Of a stretch of 64,000 bases of DNA, positions 25,016 to 33,930 are shown piece by piece. The translations under genes and the position numbers were made by a program. Positions within the stretch are counted from its first letter, which is position 1, and each line of letters opens with the position of its first letter. Below the pieces are notes generated by a model. That model did no database searches. It had not been told where the DNA came from and saw only the letters and a list, made by a program, of their open reading frames with translations. The DNA comes from an uncultured Acidimicrobiales bacterium (GTDB taxonomy: Bacteria > Actinomycetota > Acidimicrobiia > Acidimicrobiales > SHLQ01). The stretch is taken from assembly GCA_937922235.1 (NCBI GenBank), contig CAKZVC010000021.1, positions 62,001 through 126,000 of the forward strand. The letters run 5' to 3'.

Positions 25016-25088
25016 GGTGATCACCATAGGCCCCTGTCGACATGAAGTCCGGAGCGGTGAAGCTCCGTTTCGAAGGATGTAAGAAGTG

Positions 25089-25952
25089 CTAGAGCTCAAA
25101 GAGTGACGGATCGGCAACCGGTGGGGCCTCAGGCAAGGGAGCGAGCTCGCCGACCAGGCTTCGGACCTCGTCGTAGAACTGCCTGGCAAGGTCGATCGCT
25201 GCCGCATTGTCCGGGGTATGGATGAACACGATCGGGGAACGACCGTCTCGAAGCCAACGTGCGGTGGTAGCCACCCATGGGGCCCAGAACTCTGGATTCG
25301 CTTCCGGCGCTGTTTGTCCAATGAAGCGGACGATCGGCGTGTCGTTTGTGGCGACCGCACGGACGGGCACACGCGGCTTGTTCTCGAACGCCTCGTGTTC
25401 GGCTGGAGTGACTCGAGGCCCGGCGAAGACCGCTCGCGAATCGAGGATGATCCGATCGGCACCGACGTTGAAGAGCAGATCGTTCAACGATCGCTCCTGC
25501 GCGCCCCCGTCGAAGAAGTCGGGGTGGCGCACTTCGACCGCATAGCGAACCCCTGCGGGGAGGCCTCTGAGAAATCGCTCGAGCACATCGAGGTCCCCCG
25601 GAGCGAAGGACGCAGGGAGTTGGATGGCGACCGGGTGCATCTTGGGGAGGCACGGTTCGAGCACATCGAAGAATTCCGAGACCAGCTCGTCCGTCTGACG
25701 CAGCTTGCGATCGTGTGTGACTGTGCGAGGGAACTTAAACATGAAGCGAAAGTCGTCGGGCGTCGATGATCCCCACCGCTGCGCGGTGTCGGGGCTCGGC
25801 AGTGCGTAGAAGGTGGTGTTGCCCTCGACCGCAGACACGAGCGCTGAGTACGCAGCCAGCTCGCCGCCGGAGGGGGTGTTCGCCGGAATGCTGCGTCCCG
25901 GCCACGCTGGGTTAGTCCACATGGCACAACCGATACGAAGTGTTCCGATCAC
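25089..25952 (-). CDS. DUF72 family protein
   Basis: 287 residues with a GTG start. DUF72 proteins adopt a TIM-barrel fold and are recognised here by RIGCAMWTNPAWPG at the N-terminus, VEGNTTFYALPSPDTAQRW, FMFKFPRTVTHD and the YAVEVRHPDFF strand. The biochemical role of the family is not established. It lies upstream of the redox lipoprotein on the same strand with a 73-base gap and diverges from the reductase gene at 26015. Confidence 0.9.
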   Translation of the reverse strand: MIGTLRIGCAMWTNPAWPGRSIPANTPSGGELAAYSALVSAVEGNTTFYALPSPDTAQRWGSSTPDDFRFMFKFPRTVTHDRKLRQTDELVSEFFDVLEPCLPKMHPVAIQLPASFAPGDLDVLERFLRGLPAGVRYAVEVRHPDFFDGGAQERSLNDLLFNVGADRIILDSRAVFAGPRVTPAEHEAFENKPRVPVRAVATNDTPIVRFIGQTAPEANPEFWAPWVATTARWLRDGRSPIVFIHTPDNAAAIDLARQFYDEVRSLVGELAPLPEAPPVADPSLFEL

Positions 25953-26014
25953 GTGTCCAACGTAACTCCGACAGAGGCAGGGGTTCCAAGCGGTGCAGAT
26001 GGCATGCTTGATCT

Positions 26015-27238
26015 ATGACTCCAATGTCGGCTGACCTACTGATCATCGGTGCTGGCCCCGCAGGTGCGGCAGCGGCCATTCGTGCTGCTCGTGGCGGAGC
26101 ATCAGTTGTGGTGTTCGACAAGGCTCCGTACGGACGCGACAAGGTCTGCGGCGACGGCTTGACCCCTCGCGCGATCGCTGCCCTCAACGAGCTCGACATT
26201 CCACTCGAAGGTGCCCATCACATCGTCGGCCTCCGGATGATTGCGAACTCAACCGTTCGCGAGCTCAACTGGCCCGACGGCAGCCGCTTCCCCAACCACG
26301 GCGCAGTATGGCCCCGTCGCCGCCTCGACGCAGCCCTCATCGATGCCGCAACCGAAGCCGGCGCTGAGGTGATCTGGGAGACCGAAGCACTCCCCATCTT
26401 CGATGGTGACCGCGTGATCGGCGTCGAAGCTGATGGCAGGACCTGGCATGCTCCGCTGACTGTCGTTGCTACAGGAGCACCGGGCAAGGTGGCGAAAATG
26501 CTCGGCACCGACCGAGTCGAGGACGAACCGTTCGGACTCGCGATCCGCGCATACGTGCCGTCGGACCGTCACGACAGCCAGCACCTCGAAGCCTGCCTCA
26601 CCCTCAAGGACGAACACGGCACCGCGGTCCCCGGCTACGGCTGGATGTTCCCGGCCGGGGACGGCACCGTCAACATCGGTGCCGGTGCACTCAGCACGAT
26701 GCGCGGCTTCAAGAAACTGAACCTCAACACGCTGCTCGACGACTACCGCAAGCTTGTCCAGGACGACTGGGGCCTGGGCGAGTTCGTCGAACGCCCTCGT
26801 GCATGGCGACTGCCAATGAGCGCTCAGCGCCGACACGGTGACGGCTGGGTCGCTATTGGCGATGCTGCCGGCCTCATCAACCCAATGAATGGCGAAGGCA
26901 TCGACTACGGGCTCGAAAGCGGCATGCTCGCCGCCGATCTCTACCTTGAGAACCCCGCAACGGCCGCGGCCCGCTACGACGTCGAAGTCGGCGCACGGTT
27001 CGATGCGTTCCTCAGCACCGGACGCCGTTTCAGCTTCCTCATCGGACACCCGTGGATTCTGAAGTCTGGGCTGCGTCTCGCCGTCGGAACCGACGCCATT
27101 GCGAAGATCACCCTGCAGGTCATGGGCAACCTCGTCGATGGCCAAACGCCTGGCGCCGCAGGTCGTATTTTCCGCATCACCGATAAGGCACTCGAGACCG
27201 CCGACCCGGTCCTTCGGAAAACCCGCGCTGCGGCTTAA
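26015..27238 (+). CDS. Geranylgeranyl reductase family FAD-dependent oxidoreductase
   Basis: 407 residues. The FAD-binding Rossmann motif LLIIGAGPAGAAAAIRAARG starts at residue 7; the family block DKVCGDGLTPRA and the second FAD motif GWVAIGDAAGLINPMNGEGI are clear. Family members saturate isoprenoid chains, for example in menaquinone or archaeal-type lipids, so an isoprenoid substrate is likely but not proved. The last four bases overlap the convergent gene at 27235. Confidence 0.93.
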   Translation: MTPMSADLLIIGAGPAGAAAAIRAARGGASVVVFDKAPYGRDKVCGDGLTPRAIAALNELDIPLEGAHHIVGLRMIANSTVRELNWPDGSRFPNHGAVWPRRRLDAALIDAATEAGAEVIWETEALPIFDGDRVIGVEADGRTWHAPLTVVATGAPGKVAKMLGTDRVEDEPFGLAIRAYVPSDRHDSQHLEACLTLKDEHGTAVPGYGWMFPAGDGTVNIGAGALSTMRGFKKLNLNTLLDDYRKLVQDDWGLGEFVERPRAWRLPMSAQRRHGDGWVAIGDAAGLINPMNGEGIDYGLESGMLAADLYLENPATAAARYDVEVGARFDAFLSTGRRFSFLIGHPWILKSGLRLAVGTDAIAKITLQVMGNLVDGQTPGAAGRIFRITDKALETADPVLRKTRAAA

Positions 27239-28758
27239 CGTTCCCCGCCGCCGAGCGGCACCCGAACCAGTTCTCCCCCGACTCGCACAATGGCATAGTT
27301 GTTGGTTGCCAGAAGCAGGAACCCGTCAACCGGGGCTTCACCAGCTTGAGCGACATCGATCTCGCGCACAATCTCGCGCCGTTCGATATCGAAGAACGAC
27401 CACGTACCTTGATCCGATGCCATGACGAGTGAGGCGTCGGGCGTGATACTCCTCCACGCGAACCCAGAGTCATCCGGCAGGGCCAGTTCGGTCCATTCGC
27501 TGTGCGGGGCACGTGATCGCAACAGCACCGCATTGAACTGAGAATCAGCTCGGCTCAAAAGCACCGCATCGCCATCTGCTGCACGTGCAATCGGTACGAG
27601 TGACGGGCCTACATTCTGAAACCCGACAGAACGAGGCAGCTCGATCAGGCCAGACCCAGATGCGTCGGAGCGGTAGACCACAGCTGGCTCTCCGGGGAGC
27701 CCCTCGCTTCGACACTGCTCGAAGACGAACGATGATCCGAACCCGAGGAACGTGATGCCGTCGAACCAGCCCCTAAACCCGAGCGGAACGGGCGAGACCG
27801 TTGCGTTTACGAGGTCGCCGCTGGCGGTATAGATATCTACTCGGTGCTCAAAGTCGGCGATCGACCGAAGCTGGCTTACACAGGAATTGAGATCGAGGCT
27901 GAACAGTAGAGGCGCTGCTTCTCGCTCGATGGATTGGATGATGTCACCGTCGCAGTTTCGCAAGTTCAGGATGCTCTCGGCCCGAAACGTGGCTGAGCAC
28001 ACGAGTTGAGCTATCCCTGGCTCGACCACCGGGCTGAGGAACTGTTGCAGGAGATCGTAGGTCGGGTCGGCAACATCGCTGACACGCATCACCGCCACAG
28101 ACTCGCCAGCAATCGACACCTCTCGCACGTCTTGGCTTGGGAGCTCGCCATAGCGAGCAGAAGGCGCCCATCGGCGACCGTCTGTGCTCTCAAAGAGCGT
28201 GATCCGATCTGGAGAAGGGTTGAGCACCGTCGCGACGACAAACGCCCCGTCCCAAACCCCGACGCCAACCACTGTGGCCTGCGCGCCAAACTCAGCCCCG
28301 ACGACGTCCCAGTGCAAACCATCGGATGAGTGCGCGATTCCACGGTTCGTTCCTGGTGGAGCGATCGCCACCCACTCCTCACCGATCCTCGCAATCTGCC
28401 AGAACGGAAAGATGTTGCTGACCGATTCGAACCCAGCAAACGTGCGCGGCCCGTCGTCGACAGCCACTGGCGACACGATCGTCCCTGTCGTCGACACCAC
28501 CGGTACTGTCGAAACCGGCGGTCTAGCCACCTCGGAGACCTCTGACTCCTCATCGACCGCAGCCCGTTCCTCAGGCGCGAGAGAGTAGAGCAGCGCCCCG
28601 ATCAGCACCACCCCCAACGCAATCACAACGAGCGCTACCTTTGGGTTGGGCGACGCTCCCTCGGCCTTAGGCCCGTCCGGCAAGGGCGCGCCAGGAGTGC
28701 TGTCGCCGATCTCGACGCGTACCGACCGCGTTGCGTCGTTGGAATGATCGGTCGCCAT
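27235..28758 (-). CDS. Membrane-anchored extracytoplasmic protein of unknown function
   Basis: 507 residues. A cytoplasmic N-terminus of about 38 residues is followed by one membrane helix (VALVVIALGVVLIGALLY), an acidic and Ser/Thr/Val/Pro-rich linker, and a large beta-rich exterior domain. Repeated units such as AHSSDGLHWDVVGAEF and FESTDGRRWAPS resemble the Asp-box-like blades of sialidase or exo-alpha propeller proteins (S-x-D-G-x-x-W). I infer a beta-propeller and cannot name a ligand. Convergent overlap of 4 bases with the reductase gene. Confidence 0.8.
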   Translation of the reverse strand: MATDHSNDATRSVRVEIGDSTPGAPLPDGPKAEGASPNPKVALVVIALGVVLIGALLYSLAPEERAAVDEESEVSEVARPPVSTVPVVSTTGTIVSPVAVDDGPRTFAGFESVSNIFPFWQIARIGEEWVAIAPPGTNRGIAHSSDGLHWDVVGAEFGAQATVVGVGVWDGAFVVATVLNPSPDRITLFESTDGRRWAPSARYGELPSQDVREVSIAGESVAVMRVSDVADPTYDLLQQFLSPVVEPGIAQLVCSATFRAESILNLRNCDGDIIQSIEREAAPLLFSLDLNSCVSQLRSIADFEHRVDIYTASGDLVNATVSPVPLGFRGWFDGITFLGFGSSFVFEQCRSEGLPGEPAVVYRSDASGSGLIELPRSVGFQNVGPSLVPIARAADGDAVLLSRADSQFNAVLLRSRAPHSEWTELALPDDSGFAWRSITPDASLVMASDQGTWSFFDIERREIVREIDVAQAGEAPVDGFLLLATNNYAIVRVGGELVRVPLGGGER

Positions 28759-28840
28759 ACTTCACGTTACGGCATGGCCTAACCGTAGTTTGTGGAGCAG
28801 CGGGCAGGGCGCCGACGACAATTTGTGGCACCCTTACGGA

Positions 28841-29566
28841 ATGGCAGTGACCCCGGCGCCTGACGCCCCCGTGCAGTTGGTCGTATTCGATCTGATGGGC
28901 ACATTGATTTCCGACGATGGACTCGTTGCTCGGGCCTACGATGCCGCCATCGAAGAAGCGGGCATCACCCCCGGAACCGATGCCTTTACCAACGCTCGGG
29001 CACGGGTTGATGAACTTCGTGGTCGGCCAACGCTGCTCGTACTTACCGATGTACTCGGCGACCCCGTCCAGGCCGAGGAAGCCACGTGGACCTTCGACGA
29101 CGCAATCCTCGCGTCCGTGCCCGATATGACCGAGGTTCCAGGTGCGGGGCATGTTCTGGCTGCACTCGCGGAACGGTCGATTCTGACCGCGGTCACCACC
29201 AGCTTCACCCCCGAGGTTCGCCGGGCCGTCCTCAAACACATGGGCTGGGTCGACAGCTTTGCGGCGACGCTATCGGCACATGGGCAGCGGCGCGGCCACC
29301 CAACGCCCGACCTCCTGCTGCATGCAATTCTCGAACTGCGCATTGACAGTGTTGGCCAGGTCGTCATCGTCGGCGACAGCCCCAGCGATCTTGTCGCTGG
29401 CAACCGAGCGGGTGCTGGAATGATCATCGGCGTTCGCAGTGGCGGCGCCCCCGAGGCGCTGCTCGCCGACGCACCACACACCCATCTCATCGATTCCATC
29501 GCAGGCCTTATCAACGTGCTCGATGCACCGCATGCCGACGGGCACCGGCGAGCGTCCGACCGATAG
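28841..29566 (+). CDS. HAD family hydrolase (phosphonatase-like)
   Basis: 241 residues from the ATG at 28841. HAD motif I is VFDLMGTLISDDG, with the nucleophile Asp and a Met replacing the usual D-x-D second Asp environment (D-L-M-G-T). Motif II is TTSFTP, Lys of motif III is in RRAVLKHMG, and motif IV is VGDSPSDLVAGNRAGAG. The layout is that of phosphonatase-like HAD enzymes, which act on small phosphorylated metabolites. The substrate is unknown. It diverges from the membrane protein gene by 82 bases. Confidence 0.88.
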   Translation: MAVTPAPDAPVQLVVFDLMGTLISDDGLVARAYDAAIEEAGITPGTDAFTNARARVDELRGRPTLLVLTDVLGDPVQAEEATWTFDDAILASVPDMTEVPGAGHVLAALAERSILTAVTTSFTPEVRRAVLKHMGWVDSFAATLSAHGQRRGHPTPDLLLHAILELRIDSVGQVVIVGDSPSDLVAGNRAGAGMIIGVRSGGAPEALLADAPHTHLIDSIAGLINVLDAPHADGHRRASDR

Positions 29567-29612
29567 ATCTGGTCGAACCGCACAGGCTGGGATCGCCGAC
29601 TAAGTTCGTCAT

Positions 29613-30212
29613 ATGTCGGATCCTTCTGGACAGAACCCATCCTGGCCCGGTCCTCAAGACGGGCAAGGCCTCCCGCCCTATCAGCCACCCGCAGCCCCAA
29701 GTGGCTACCCGATGCCGGAGCCTCCCCAAAAGAAGAAGTGGCCTTGGATACTCGGTGGCCTTTTCGTGCTCTGCTTCCTGCCGCTCGGTGCATGCGGGGC
29801 GCTGATCGGCTTTGGCTTCAACGCAATCAACAGCATTGCTGAAGAGGTCGAGCAACCTGTTGTCACAATGTTCACTGACGCGAGCAACGGAAACTTCGAT
29901 GCGGCAGGCAGCTTTGCCGACGCGTCCGGAGCGTGCGTGAACTTCGAGGAGCTCACCGAACAAATGCGCGAACTAGCTCCCACCGGCCCGCCAGTTATCG
30001 CCGACACCAGGTTTGTCGACCGCGACGGCGGCAGTTCGATCAGCAACCTCGGACTTGACGAGGCCGAAGAGTTCATCGTCGATGGACGCCCTGATGCTGG
30101 CGCTGGCGAGGTCACGGGCACAATCCCGACAGCAGCGGGCACCCGAGACTTCACGATTACGCTCGTCGACGATGTCGTCAGCTGGCGAGTGTGCGAGGTC
30201 TCGATCTCGTAA
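29613..30212 (+). CDS. Proline-rich single-span membrane protein
   Basis: 199 residues. Residues 1-42 are Pro/Gly/Gln-rich and cytoplasmic, then KKKWPWILGGLFVLCFLPLG begins a membrane helix at about 46-66. The exterior domain of 130 residues resembles the DUF4878-like or NTF2-like folds that follow such helices in actinobacteria (VVTMFTDASNGNFDAAGSF), but this is weak. It is separated by 17 bases from adenosine deaminase and may share its transcript. Confidence 0.78.
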   Translation: MSDPSGQNPSWPGPQDGQGLPPYQPPAAPSGYPMPEPPQKKKWPWILGGLFVLCFLPLGACGALIGFGFNAINSIAEEVEQPVVTMFTDASNGNFDAAGSFADASGACVNFEELTEQMRELAPTGPPVIADTRFVDRDGGSSISNLGLDEAEEFIVDGRPDAGAGEVTGTIPTAAGTRDFTITLVDDVVSWRVCEVSIS

Positions 30213-30229
30213 GTAGGCCATACTGAGAT

Positions 30230-31309
30230 ATGTCTGGAACCACACCTACTGCCGAACAACTTCTCGCGGCACCAAAGGTCTTGCTGCATGACCATCTCGA
30301 TGGAGGTTTGCGACCGTCGACGGTGATCGAGCTCGCCGATGAGGTTGGGTACGCCGAGTTGCCAACAACCGATCCAGCCGAACTTGCCGAGTGGATGAAA
30401 CGTGGCGCCGATCGCAAAGATCTCGTGCTCTATCTTGAGACGTTTGCTCACACGACCGGCGTTATGCAGACCCCCGATGCGTTGTATCGGGTCGCCAAAG
30501 AGTGCGCCGAAGATCTGATCGCTGACGGAGTGGTCTACGCCGAGATTCGCTTCGCCCCTGAGCTCCACGTCGACAAAGGCATGTCGATGGACGCGGTGCT
30601 CGAAGCAGTCACCGGTGGGTTTGGCGATGCAAGTGCCGGCACGCCGCTGACCATTCGGACGTTGTGCTCGGCAATGCGACACATGAAAAACAGCCTCGAG
30701 GTGTCCCAACTTGCCGTCAAGTGGCGTGACCGTGGCGTGGTTGGGTTCGACATAGCGGGGCCGGAAAAGGGCTTTCCGCCAGACGATCACATGTTGGCTT
30801 TTCAGTACGCCGAACGAGAGAACTTTCACTTCACCATCCATGCAGGCGAGGCCTACGGTCCTCCGTCGATATGGAAGGCACTGCAGTGGTGTGGCGCCGA
30901 GCGGCTCGGTCACGGTGTCCGCATCATCGACGACATCGAGATCGACGACAACGGTGAGGCCCACCTTGGCCGGCTCGCTCACTACATTCGCGATCGCCGT
31001 ATCCCGCTGGAGGTGTGCCCGTCTTCAAACCTGCACACGGGCGTCGTTGACGACCTGGCCGACCATCCGATCAAGCTGTTCAAGGATCTGAAGTTCCGTG
31101 TCACCCTCAACACCGACAATCGCCTGATGAGCGACATCTCGATGACCAAAGAGATGCAGAACATGGTCGACATTTTCGAGTGGGACCTTCTCGACATGCA
31201 GTGGCTCACCGTCAACGCAATGAAGAGTGCCTTCCTACCGTTCGACGAGCGCTTGACGCTGATCAACGATGTCATCAAGCCGGCCTACGCCGAGATGCGA
31301 GGCGCCTAG
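30230..31309 (+). CDS. add: Adenosine deaminase
   Basis: 359 residues. Converts adenosine (and deoxyadenosine) to inosine in purine salvage. The zinc site is clear: LLHDHLDGGLRPST at the N-terminus gives the His-x-His pair, FTIHAGEAYGPPSIW the third His and catalytic Glu, RLGHGVRI the next His, and LNTDNRLMSD the metal Asp. The VCPSSN substrate loop is also present. It complements the BMP-type nucleoside importer at 18007-23282 and the adenosine kinase at 55100. Confidence 0.96.
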   Translation: MSGTTPTAEQLLAAPKVLLHDHLDGGLRPSTVIELADEVGYAELPTTDPAELAEWMKRGADRKDLVLYLETFAHTTGVMQTPDALYRVAKECAEDLIADGVVYAEIRFAPELHVDKGMSMDAVLEAVTGGFGDASAGTPLTIRTLCSAMRHMKNSLEVSQLAVKWRDRGVVGFDIAGPEKGFPPDDHMLAFQYAERENFHFTIHAGEAYGPPSIWKALQWCGAERLGHGVRIIDDIEIDDNGEAHLGRLAHYIRDRRIPLEVCPSSNLHTGVVDDLADHPIKLFKDLKFRVTLNTDNRLMSDISMTKEMQNMVDIFEWDLLDMQWLTVNAMKSAFLPFDERLTLINDVIKPAYAEMRGA

Positions 31310-31331
31310 CTCGCTCGATTAGGTTCGGGGA

Positions 31332-33086
31332 ATGACCGAGATCGCCTCCCCGCTTGTTGGAACCGTGATTCGTCTGGCCGACGTGGACGATGTCGTTCAA
31401 TCCGGCGACCCGGTGGTCGTGATCGAGTCAATGAAGATGGAGCACGCGGTGCCCGCCGTTGAAGCGATCGTGGTCACGGCGCTTCACGTATCGGTCGGAG
31501 ACATGGTTGCCGTCGGCGATGTGCTTGCGACGGCCGAACCATCGACCGAAGCTCCATCTGAGGAATCGTCCGTGCAGTCGGCGGCTCGGCCCGCCTTCGA
31601 TGAGGTGATGGAACGCCACGCGCTCGGCCACGATGACGCCCGACCCGAAGCGGTGGCAAAGCGCCGAGCTCGCGGCCGCCGAACGGCCCGGGAGAACATC
31701 GCCGATCTCATAGACGATGGCAGCTTCGTCGAATTCGGGCCGCTCGCCATCGCAGCTCAGCGCCGCCGACGCGAGATCGAGGAGCTCATTACCCGGACGC
31801 CCGCTGATGGACTTGTCGGCGGAGTAGCCACGGTAAATGCCGACCTGTTCGGGTCGGAGAACACCGGATGCGTCGTGGCGAGCTACGACTACATGGTTCT
31901 CGCTGGCACGCAAGGTATGACCAACCACCGCAAAAAGGACCGGTTGTTCGAGCTCGCCGAGCGCAAACAGCTGCCAGTCATTCTCTACACCGAAGGTGGC
32001 GGCGGCCGACCCGGTGACACCGATATGCCCGGAGTGAGTTGGCTCGACTGCTTGGCGTTCGCACTGTTCGGCAAACTCGCTGGAACCGTGCCGCTCATCG
32101 GAGTGAATGCTGGCTACTGCTTTGCTGGCAACGCTGCCTTGCTTGGCACCTGCGATGTCGTCATTGCCACCGCCGATTCGAACATCGGAATGGCGGGGCC
32201 GGCCATGATCGAAGGCGGCGGTCTCGGAACCGTTGCCCCAACCGACATTGGCCCGATCGAGACCCACACCGCCAACGGTGTTGTCGATATCGCCGTCGCC
32301 GATGAAGCGGAAGCAACCGACGTGGCCAAGCGCATCCTTTCCATGACGCAAGGGGCCACGGCCGACTGGGTTACGCCTGACCCCGAGGCTGCTCGTGAAG
32401 CAATCCCAGTCAACCGCAAGCAGGTCTACGATATGCACGATGCCATCGCTGCCATCGTCGACGTCGACTCGCTCGTCGAGCTGCGCCCGCAATGGAACCC
32501 CGGATTGATCACGGCGTTCGCTCGGGTCGAAGGCCGAGCCTGCGGCATCATCGCAAACAACCCAATCCACTTGTCTGGAGCGATCGATCATGGGGCGGCA
32601 ACCAAGAGCGCCGAGTTCATGGAGCTTTGCGAGCGCTGGCAGATCCCGATTCTGTTCGTGTGCGACACGCCAGGATTTATGGTCGGGCCCGAGTCCGACG
32701 CGGAAGGCCTCCCGCGCAGCGCTGGAGCGTTGTTCCGAATCGGAGCGAACCTCACTGTTCCGTTCGGCACCGTCATCACCCGCAAGGGGTACGGCCTCGG
32801 AGCTCAAGCAATGGCTGGCGGAGGCTTCAAGGAACCCTTCTTCACGGTGAGTTGGCCAACCGGAGAGTTCGGTCCAATGGGCCTCGAGGGAGCAGTGCAG
32901 TTGGGCTTCAGCCGGGAGCTCGCCGAAGCCGCCGAGGGTCCGGAGCGAGATGCGGTCTACGACTCACTCGTCGACGCGATGTACGAACATGGCAAGGCAG
33001 CCAACGTTGCGTCGCACTTTGAGATCGACGACGCCATCGACCCAGCCGATACCCGGCGATGGATTTCTAGGCTGCTACTTCACTAG
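31332..33086 (+). CDS. Acyl-CoA carboxylase: biotin carrier domain fused to carboxyltransferase
   Basis: 584 residues. Residues 1-70 are a biotinyl domain with the biotin acceptor motif ESMKMEH (Lys35). A short linker leads to a carboxyltransferase (about 90-584) with the acyl-CoA carboxylase beta order: RGRRTARENIADLIDDGSF, the oxyanion region GGGRPGDTDMPG, then FVCDTPGFMVG and FGTVITRKGYGLGAQAMAGG. In most actinobacteria the biotin carrier is fused to biotin carboxylase instead. A separate biotin carboxylase must exist elsewhere. The enzyme carboxylates an acyl-CoA such as acetyl- or propionyl-CoA; which one is not decided by sequence. Confidence 0.93.
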   Translation: MTEIASPLVGTVIRLADVDDVVQSGDPVVVIESMKMEHAVPAVEAIVVTALHVSVGDMVAVGDVLATAEPSTEAPSEESSVQSAARPAFDEVMERHALGHDDARPEAVAKRRARGRRTARENIADLIDDGSFVEFGPLAIAAQRRRREIEELITRTPADGLVGGVATVNADLFGSENTGCVVASYDYMVLAGTQGMTNHRKKDRLFELAERKQLPVILYTEGGGGRPGDTDMPGVSWLDCLAFALFGKLAGTVPLIGVNAGYCFAGNAALLGTCDVVIATADSNIGMAGPAMIEGGGLGTVAPTDIGPIETHTANGVVDIAVADEAEATDVAKRILSMTQGATADWVTPDPEAAREAIPVNRKQVYDMHDAIAAIVDVDSLVELRPQWNPGLITAFARVEGRACGIIANNPIHLSGAIDHGAATKSAEFMELCERWQIPILFVCDTPGFMVGPESDAEGLPRSAGALFRIGANLTVPFGTVITRKGYGLGAQAMAGGGFKEPFFTVSWPTGEFGPMGLEGAVQLGFSRELAEAAEGPERDAVYDSLVDAMYEHGKAANVASHFEIDDAIDPADTRRWISRLLLH

Positions 33087-33303
33087 GGACATCAGCGCGG
33101 GCGCCAGCGGTCACGATTTCGTGCATCTCTTTGATCGCTGTGCTGCCGGTAGTGCAGTGACGCCATGGCATGACGGCATGGATGGCACAACACCATGCGG
33201 CTTTGAGCAGGCGTCCTGACATTCCCGCAGCGAAACGCATGTGCTCGAAGTACGTCTCGTCGACCGACGCTGGGTGCTCGGTGAATTTCCCCCGGATACT
33301 CAT
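33067..33303 (-). CDS. DUF6356 family small protein
   Basis: 78 residues from the ATG at 33303 (MSIRGKFTEHPASVDETYFE). The block FTEHPASVDETYFEHMRFA and the end HAVMPWRHCTTGSTAIKEMHE mark the DUF6356 family, which has a hydrophobic middle and is often a capsule-like or membrane-associated small protein of unknown role. Its 3' end overlaps the last 20 bases of the carboxyltransferase on the opposite strand. It diverges from the Lrp regulator by 113 bases. Confidence 0.8.
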   Translation of the reverse strand: MSIRGKFTEHPASVDETYFEHMRFAAGMSGRLLKAAWCCAIHAVMPWRHCTTGSTAIKEMHEIVTAGARADVPSEVAA

Positions 33304-33416
33304 AGGAGCACAGTACCTATCTCCGCGTAGACGTTGGTCGCAAGTTTTGCTCGACTTTGTCATCCAGAAAGCATACTGTTCTACAAACACTCCTCTTTGA
33401 GAAACAGAATTCGCAT

Positions 33417-33875
33417 ATGGATGCAATCGACAAACACATAGTGCAGCTGCTCCAGAGTGATGCGACCGTGTCCGTGCGCGACATTGCCGACACCGTCGGC
33501 CTCACACCGACCCCCTGCTGGCGGCGAATCCAGAACCTCGAACAGAGCGGCGTCATCACGGGTCGCGTAGCCCTCGTCGACCCTCGACAGGTCAACCTCT
33601 ACCTCACTGCACTCGTGCTGATCCGTACGAACGAACACAACGCCGAGTGGACTGCCCGCTTCCTCGAAACGGTCGAGCAGTTCGACGAAGTTGTCGAGGC
33701 GTACCGCACCAGTGGTGAACTCGACTACCTGCTAAAGGTCGTCGTCCCTGACATGGACGCCTACGACCAGTTCTACCTACGGCTAATCGAATACATCGAT
33801 CTCTACGACGTGCGAAGCACGTTCGTCATGGAGGAGATGAAGCGAACCACCGCGCTCCCCCTCAGCTACGTCTAA
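33417..33875 (+). CDS. Lrp/AsnC family transcriptional regulator
   Basis: 152 residues from the ATG at 33417. The N-terminal helix-turn-helix is plain (DAIDKHIVQLLQSDATVSVRDIADTVGLTPTPCWRRIQNLEQSGVI begins it; recognition helix TPTPCWRRIQNLE), followed by the RAM ligand-binding domain (VEAYRTSGELDYLLKVVVPD). Such regulators sense amino acids and control transport or catabolism. No amino-acid gene is adjacent, so the target is unknown; autoregulation through the 33304-33416 gap is likely. Confidence 0.93.
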   Translation: MDAIDKHIVQLLQSDATVSVRDIADTVGLTPTPCWRRIQNLEQSGVITGRVALVDPRQVNLYLTALVLIRTNEHNAEWTARFLETVEQFDEVVEAYRTSGELDYLLKVVVPDMDAYDQFYLRLIEYIDLYDVRSTFVMEEMKRTTALPLSYV

Positions 33876-33930
33876 ATCGAAGGCGAATACGGGTCGAAAC
33901 TGACGTGTTCGCGTCTGTTTGGACCGGTAT

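Noticed and set aside
31428..32807. 459-codon minus-strand frame
   Set aside because: Antisense of the carboxyltransferase, which carries clear family motifs.
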